Shown: positions 43,118-48,679 of the stretch, one piece after another
Layout: each line of letters starts with the position of its first letter
How positions within the stretch are numbered: position 1 is the first letter of the stretch
Source of the DNA: Parastagonospora avenae f. sp. tritici 18332-5
Lineage: Eukaryota; Ascomycota; Dothideomycetes; Pleosporales; Phaeosphaeriaceae
DNA length: 48,679 nucleotides
NCBI GenBank assembly: GCA_022559985.1
Contig: JAFJTR010000135.1
Coordinates: 1-48,679, forward strand
Direction: 5' to 3'
Program-made: the position numbers and the translations under genes
Notes under the pieces: model-generated
What the model was told of the DNA's origin: nothing
The model's input: the letters and a program-made list of their open reading frames with translations, nothing else
Databases searched by the model: none

Positions 43118-43703
43118 TCAATAAGGCGCCTTCGTCACCGCATGCAAGTATGTAGCCTCGCAACCCTCCCCAGTGCCCTTCCAAGATAACACATCGGTAT
43201 CTAGCGCACCGTCGCAGATAGTCCACCCACTCTTTTCCCCATTCACAGTGAGTAGGTAGTTCTCGTCCAGCGCCAGATTTCCCGCCGGTTGCACTGCCGC
43301 CAAGAACTGCAACTGCATGCCCGCCTCAACTACAGTGCTGTTGTATACCTTCGGACCACCGTTAAAAGGCGCCTGCGCAACCGTAGACAGCGTCCCAGAA
43401 CTAATTGTGAAAGTCGGGAGCGAGTTGTAACCGGGCCCTGTGAGGCGCAGGAGCAGGGCGGGCTGATTGAACGGGTCCTACATGAGATTATTAGTGGAGT
43501 TGTCTCGTACATATACCGCCAAGAACGCAATGGGTACCACACACGAATAGTGATGTCGCAGATACAGCTTTCAGGTCTGACGTATTCGCGCTGGGATTTG
43601 CTTGCGCCGTCGTGACGAGTAGGAAGTTTGTGAGGTCTGTGGGTAGGGCCGCGCATAGCGAGGCTGCCGCCACAGCCAAGCAGGCAAAGGTCGAGAACTG
43701 CAT
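43118..43703 (-). CDS. Small secreted protein of unknown function
   Basis: Exons 43703-43545 and 43477-43118 flank a 67-nt intron (donor GTGTGT, acceptor ATGTAG, phase 0) and give 172 residues. The start is the ATG at 43703, which gives a clean signal peptide (MQFSTFACLAVAAASLCAA). The mature part has TNFLLVTTAQ, SATSLFDPFNQPALLLRLTG, YNSLPTFTISSGTL and SGWTICDGALDTDVLSWKG, with two Cys residues near the end (TICDG, EGCEA) that could pair. It looks like a fungal secreted beta-rich surface protein, but I cannot name the family. TATATA at 43837-43842 may serve as its TATA box. It converges on the oxidase gene with about 100 bases between stops. Confidence 0.8.
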
Positions 43704-45277
43704 TATGTATTTGTTCGTATAATTGAGCTTCCGGGACAAACAAGAATAAATCGATCCTTGCACGACGTAGTCCCAAGCAAAATCAAGGCTGGAAAATGTC
43801 TGAAATTTGTTTCTTCGAGGGCTTGCGAAGAGCTTCTATATATTCGCAACAAGCACCCTGGGACGCCAGAAGGCACGACAGGTAGGTGTCACCACAGGCA
43901 ACCTAAGGCTCTACGTAGAAGCTTTCAGCCACCCAATGGGCGCGGGAGCCCTTGCAGATCAGTCGAACCCTGCATATAGTCGTGATGACTGGCAGCCTTA
44001 CAATTCGTGCCACGGAAGGTTTCCGGAAGCAGACTGGGCGAAAGGGACACATGTGTTACCAGTAGACAGCGCAAACTTGGAAACTTTGCTGCTAGAGGGA
44101 TGCTACTTGGAGTGGAGGCGTGTCGGCCAAAATGTCTGTTTCGTCCAAGGGAAGGTGTGACGTGCAACAAAGAGGGTCCCTGGTTGGACCGGCTTAACTT
44201 ACCGCATGACGCAGAACAAGTTGCTACACCTGAATACCTACGATATGAATGATCGCTTCAACGATGTCTAGAAGTCCGGTTTACTGGATTCGACTCTGGT
44301 GCAAAGTTATATCTCCATCAAGTATCCCGAAAAATCCAATCCCCATACGACCCATCCGCGCGGTTCCGCAAACACGGGAAACTCTGTCGCGCGACAAAAG
44401 TCATGAGACGCAAGACTGCGCCCCAACTTACGGGCGAAAGCTACCAACTGACTCTTCTACGCTCAACTTAAAAAGCTGCTGTAATCGACGGTGCAGTGAC
44501 GACCTGCCGGATTGGGAGGGTGAATGGGAAAGGTTGAGCGCTTAGGTGTGTAGGGGAAGGGTCGTGGGGGGACTCGTGACGGTGGCTGGCGAGACCTAGA
44601 ATCGGATGGTTCTGGTGATGGATCTTGCAGGGCAGGAAAGCCTATTGTATATGTACTGTAGTACTTTGTGAGACTGCGCAATGTTCAAGGCGACTGGACT
44701 CTGAGTGGCGAATATCGACACATGCTCGTCCAACCCAACCCTCCCCTCCCATACAACTCACAAATTCACCACCAAACCTTTAAGCCCAACCCACAAAAAA
44801 AAAACAAATCACCAACCCCAACACCAACTAAACACCAAAAAGCAATACCTACACCCACCCACCCACCCACCCACCAACCAAATCAGGCCGCCCTCAAGAC
44901 CGCAACTCGGCATAACCAAGGTCCTACATCGGGCCCTCCAAACCTGCTCTGACGCGGGAAAACCACTACAATCCACGCCTCAGCCGCCAACCTGCCTGGA
45001 CAGGAAAGTTTCGTGGGCGCGATTCATGTGTGTCGTGTTCCGAGTTCCGAGGATCGACTTGGGGGTGTGGGATTAGGGCTCGACACACCAAAGACTTCTG
45101 GGAGGTAATGCCGCCGATTAGCCTCGGCGATTCAAGTGCTGTTTTCAATGGTGTGGGAGGAGATTTACTCCATCGGGCAAGTTGAAAGGCGCGTGAAGGA
45201 GATCTACGACCGATGCATGCATGACTTGAAGATGGCATCTACGACTACTAATACATATCTACACCCCTGCCGTGCTT
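43704..45277. other. Long intergenic stretch with a (CCCA)n microsatellite
   Basis: About 1.6 kb with no supported gene. A plus-strand frame at 43807-44160 is open for 117 codons but looks non-coding. A tract of CCCA units lies at 44863-44883 in a wider C/A-rich zone (44740-44900), with a poly-A run near 44799. The end is the 3' side of the SAM50 gene. Confidence 0.4.
44863..44883. repeat. (CCCA)n microsatellite
   Basis: Five consecutive CCCA units, in a strand-biased C/A-rich stretch. Confidence 0.8.
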
Positions 45278-46924
45278 CTACAAAAACTCAATACCCACGC
45301 CGAAGCTCAGGCCCTTGCGACTCTCCTCCCTCGCCCGCACGACAAGCGGGAGGCTGAAGTTGATTTCGAAACGCGCGATCGGGTGCGCGTACACGAGGCC
45401 GAGGCCCGCTGCGACGCTGGGCAGTTCGTCTGTTAAGCTAGCGAAGGTCTGGGAGAGGCTTGTTTGTTGGCCTTTCCGGCCCTTGAGCGAGAGGAGGCGG
45501 CCGCCGTTGATGAAGGCCTGGAGACGGAGGGGTGTTTCTTTGCCGACACGCGGAACGGGGAGGAGTAGAGATGCACCGCCCGCGGCGTAGACGTCGCCGC
45601 CTACGGCATCGGACCCGTCGTGGGGACCGAGGCCAGCGAGGCGGAAGCCGCGGACGTTGTTGGGGCCGCCGAGGATGAAGCGGTCGTTGATGCGGGAGCC
45701 TTGGGGTTGGGACTGACCGGGGAGAGCGAGGGGGTAGATCAGACCTCCGCGTAGGCCAGCGGTCAGAGTGATGCCAGTGTTGCCAAATGGGAGGGCGACT
45801 TGCGACTCTGCCTCCGACTTGAAGAATGCTACGTCGCCGCTCAAGCCGCCGAAGCCTGCGAGTTCGGAGACGGACTTGATGAGGTAACCGCTGTTGGGCA
45901 GGAGGGGATAGTCGCGCTTGTCGTTTGTCCATGCGTGCGTAATGCTGGATTTGAACGAGTCGCCCGCGTCTGCTCGTACGGTAGGCGATGCGTTCTCGGC
46001 AAGACTCGTGACTTGTCGCCAGATGCCCGAGTAGCCGAGCTCATGCTGATGTCCAGTCTTTGATCTCCACAACAACTTGGAAGTTCCACCTCTTAGCACC
46101 TCCTCGTGGCTTGCCCAGCTCTTCAATGTCGAACTTGCAAAACCGTTGATCTGGAACTTGAGATCCGGGTTGCTCAGGATCGGGCTGTCAAAGGCGAGCG
46201 AGTAGGCAGACCGTGTCCGCGTTCCGAGCGATCCATGTGCGTTGAGTGTTTCCGCTCCACCCAGCAAATTGCGAAGTTCAGCGTGTACGTAGGCGTCTGC
46301 TTCAGATGCACCGGCCTCGGTTCCGGTCTTGATGGTGTAGTTGCCACGCTCGTATGCTGTGATGTACACATCGACGTCGCTGGGCGACGATGATGCAATC
46401 GACTGGTTCGGGCGGTCGAGGTAGACTGAGATGGGAGACTTGAAGATGCCTGAGATGTGTTAGCCTTGCTTCGAGTATTTGTCGCGTGCTGTCATACCAA
46501 AGCGGTTCAGCTTTTCTGTCGCCTCGCCCACTTCTTTCAGTGCCTCTTCAAGCGTATATGGCTCATCGCGGTTTGCGGTCAAGATAGGGTTGACGACTCG
46601 CTCGAGGAAACTTCTCCGCGTTCGATTGGCGTGGAGGATGCGGACCGACGATATCGTCACCGGGAGGGAGGTGTTGTCTTCAATCTGTTATACATTAACA
46701 CCAGCTCTTATGTTCCCAATTGGTCACATACCAGCTCTCCAAGTCTCTCCTGCGACTTGTTTTGCTGAGCGTACAGGCGCGCGTTGAGCTCATCTTGTTT
46801 TCGCTGCCACTCGGCCTGGTCTGTCTTGTTCTTCAGCCTCTCAAAGACCTATAAGCCAATTAGTTTCTGAGAACATCATGTGATACACATCCTCACTCAC
46901 ATCGTCTTCGTGCGGCGCGGCCAT
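45278..46924 (-). CDS. sam50: SAM50, mitochondrial outer-membrane beta-barrel assembly protein
   Basis: Exons 46924-46901, 46848-46732, 46684-46498 and 46449-45278 give 499 residues. The introns are 52, 47 and 48 nt with GTGAGT, GTATGT and GTATGA donors, and all phases match. Exon 1 encodes only eight residues (MAAPHEDD). Residues 10-47 are a charged helix. A POTRA domain follows from about 50 to 115 (PVTISSVRILHANRTRRSFL, LKEVGEATEKLNRFG). The Omp85 barrel fills the rest, with NDRFILGGPNNVRGFR and the C-terminal barrel strand RKGLSFGVGIEFL. SAM50 inserts beta-barrel proteins into the outer mitochondrial membrane. It has no cleavable presequence, as expected. Confidence 0.94.
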
Positions 46925-47286
46925 TGAAGCTGTTGATGTCTTCCAGCTCAAAGCTTGGCGCCAGAACTTGATCGACTGCGGAACCCCGGCGCGGTTTGAG
47001 CACCGTCATCCATGCATCACGTGCCGACGCTCGCATCTGGCACCCGACGGCTCTCCGCCCTTCTCACTCTCCGCTTCCTCCGATACTGATACACCATCCC
47101 GCACCTTCTGTGAATTCTCTCGCTCTGCATAGAAAGCTGAGGGCAACAGCGTACAGTTGTTTGCGACGCAGCGTCTTTGTTGCGCCACTTGCATATATCC
47201 GCTATCTCATCCGCCCCGACTCCGTCAGCACTTGCAACGCACCCACGCACCCTCAACCTTTCCCTTCTCCTCCCCATACCACCAAA
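46925..47286. promoter_or_regulatory. Shared promoter region of sam50 and ubc6
   Basis: The two genes start 362 bases apart on opposite strands. ATCACGTG, containing the palindromic CACGTG E-box at 47018-47023 (a Cbf1 or other bHLH site), lies in the middle. The last 80 bases before 47287 are CT-rich leader. Joint regulation is possible but only inferred. Confidence 0.45.
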
Positions 47287-48129
47287 ATGGCGACTCCCGC
47301 AGCAACCAAACGGCTCACGAAAGAGTACGCCGCCATCTCCAAATCACCTCCGCCCTACATCATCGCCCACCCCAGCGAAACCAACATCTTGGAATGGCAC
47401 TACATCCTCACCGGACCACCCGAGACGCCATACGAGGGCGGCCAGTACTGGGGCACCCTCATGTTCCCACCCGACTACCCTTTTGCTCCGCCCGCCATCC
47501 GCATGCACACCCCCAGCGGCCGCTTCCAGCCCAGCACGCGGCTCTGTCTGTCCATAAGCGACTTCCACCCCAAGAGCTTCAACCCCGCATGGGAAGTCAG
47601 CACCATCCTCACTGGCCTGTTATCCTTCATGACCGGCGAGGAAATGACTACCGGCAGCGTCCGCGCATCCGAGGCGGAGCGGAAACTCTTCGCGAAGCGC
47701 ACACGCTGGTGGAACAGCACGGGCGGCGGAAGCAAACCCATCCCAGGCGCATCGGCGGCCACCCCGGGCGCGAGTTCAAGAGGTGTCGGCGCCATCAAGG
47801 CCGGCGACGGCGGCGCAAAGTTCCGCCTCGAGTGGCCTGAGATTGATGAGGAGAACCTCAAGTGGATGAAGGAGAAGCGCATCGATCTCGCGACGGGACT
47901 GACCAAGCCCGCGCAATCTACACAGCCCAACTGCTCACCCGACGTTGCGGGACTGCGGAGACGGCCGATCGCCAGCGCGACGGTCGTGCAGGACGCGCAG
48001 ATAGCGAGGAATGCGGGACAGGGCTGGCTGAGTCGGAATAAGTGGAAGGTCGTTATCGGGTCGATGCTGCTGTACATCTTCGTAGCGCGGGTGCTGGGCG
48101 AGGGAAATGCGCCTGTTACGGCTGTCTAG
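47287..48129 (+). CDS. ubc6: Ubiquitin-conjugating enzyme E2 UBC6 (tail-anchored, ERAD)
   Basis: This is a single exon of 280 residues starting at the ATG at 47287 in a strong context (CCAAAATGG). The frame is open upstream, but the UBC fold begins here: ATKRLTKEYAAISKSPPPYI, then ILEWHYILTGPPETPYEGG and YPFAPPAIRMHTPSGRF. The catalytic Cys is Cys87 in STRLCLSISDFHPKSFNPAW. A flexible Gly/Ala-rich linker follows from about 165. The C-terminus carries a single membrane anchor (KVVIGSMLLYIFVARVLG) with few residues beyond it, as in UBC6/UBE2J2. The enzyme sits on the ER membrane facing the cytosol and helps tag misfolded proteins for degradation. Confidence 0.95.
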   Translation: MATPAATKRLTKEYAAISKSPPPYIIAHPSETNILEWHYILTGPPETPYEGGQYWGTLMFPPDYPFAPPAIRMHTPSGRFQPSTRLCLSISDFHPKSFNPAWEVSTILTGLLSFMTGEEMTTGSVRASEAERKLFAKRTRWWNSTGGGSKPIPGASAATPGASSRGVGAIKAGDGGAKFRLEWPEIDEENLKWMKEKRIDLATGLTKPAQSTQPNCSPDVAGLRRRPIASATVVQDAQIARNAGQGWLSRNKWKVVIGSMLLYIFVARVLGEGNAPVTAV

Positions 48130-48531
48130 ACACCTCACTGGGTTGGAAGAGGAAGCGAGTTCTGCATCACGGCGTTTCGGTCGGGCTTTTGGGCACAGAA
48201 GATGAGCAAAGATACCACTTGTAGGGAGGCATTGCACAGGCGCTGGAGATCAATCGGTGTTTATACGCTAGGGATTACACAGGGAGTGTAGAGAGGGAAA
48301 TACCAAGACACCTTTCAAATTCATTCTCCAACACTTGCACATAATACCAAGTCCCTATTCGATGAGATGGACATGTCGGATATGATCCTTGCGTATATTC
48401 CGAGTTACGTCTGTAGCAATAATCGCAGTGATTAAGCTCTTTGCTCTAAGCTCTACTCCCACTCTAATAGCATGTATGTCTACTGAATAAAACGTCGAGC
48501 GAGCCATGTCTGAGCCCGCTTCTTCAGATCT

Positions 48532-48532
<1 letters not shown>
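48130..48532. other. 3' flank of ubc6
   Basis: About 400 bases between the ubc6 stop and the poly-C tail of the contig. No gene is supported. Confidence 0.4.
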
Positions 48533-48588
<56 letters not shown>

Positions 48589-48603
48589 ACCCCCCCCCCC
48601 CCC

Positions 48604-48655
<52 letters not shown>

Positions 48656-48679
48656 ACCCCCCCCCCCGCCCCCCCCCCA
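48533..48679. repeat. Poly-C tract at contig end, probable artefact
   Basis: All 147 bases are C except A at 48589, 48604, 48656 and 48679 and G at 48668. On the minus strand this is poly-G of about one short read in length, as left by two-colour sequencers when the signal is lost. It should not be read as biology. Confidence 0.85.

Noticed and set aside
43955..43975. AGTCGAACCCTG resembling a minus-strand tRNA T-arm
   Set aside because: No matching stem, A box or cloverleaf could be drawn around it.
43807..44160. 117-codon plus-strand frame upstream of the small secreted-protein gene
   Set aside because: No motif, no signal peptide, and it covers the presumed promoter of that gene.
45438..45932. 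164-codon minus-strand frame rich in Arg and Pro
   Set aside because: It is an out-of-frame shadow of the GC-rich SAM50 barrel exon.
48355..48657. Open frame with a long poly-Gly start on the minus strand
   Set aside because: It is generated by the poly-C contig end and has no other protein-like content.

Overview
This window looks like a single contig of a filamentous ascomycete, most likely a dothideomycete. That placement is inferred from gene style, not from a database match. The genes are compact and unlinked, with introns mostly of 45-70 nt that have GTRNGT donors, CTRAY branch sites and YAG ends. The recognisable proteins are fungal: NOT1, a KapC-type bZIP, ARP8, SAM50, UBC6, RPC31, an HSM3-like protein and secreted M20 and astacin peptidases. 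Most genes needed several exons to be joined by eye; each splice model was checked for phase.

Layout. 0-5 kb: a small secreted protein behind a cluster of PacC-type GCCAAG motifs, a coiled-coil protein, a small helical protein and a secreted M20 metallopeptidase. 5.5-8.9 kb: a divergent pair, RPC31 (RNA polymerase III) and an HSM3-like proteasome-assembly protein. 9-13.2 kb: a gene-poor stretch with short, low-complexity proteins. 13.7-16.6 kb: a secreted astacin-like protease and an unknown protein. 17.7-24.7 kb: the CCR4-NOT scaffold NOT1, including a small last exon. 26.3-29.3 kb: a KapC-like bZIP factor with an extra C-terminal exon, and a mitochondrial pterin-carbinolamine dehydratase. 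30.8-33.1 kb: ARP8 of the INO80 complex.

The most unusual part is 33.9-39.0 kb. Three same-strand paralogues of a two-exon family I do not recognise lie in tandem, and each has at least one lesion. Next to them is a decayed CMP/dCMP-deaminase-like gene with stops, frame changes, a 10-bp tandem duplication and a lost zinc-ligand histidine. This is a block of dying genes between intact housekeeping genes.

39.3-43.7 kb is a secreted set: a beta-propeller lactonase and a bicovalent-FAD sugar oxidase, transcribed divergently, followed by a small secreted protein. The oxidase family makes sugar lactones and the lactonase family opens them, so the pair may act in sequence. 45.3-48.1 kb holds the divergent SAM50 and UBC6 genes. 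The contig ends in about 147 nt of nearly pure C, probably a sequencing or assembly artefact. No rRNA, tRNA, CRISPR array or intact transposon was recognised.
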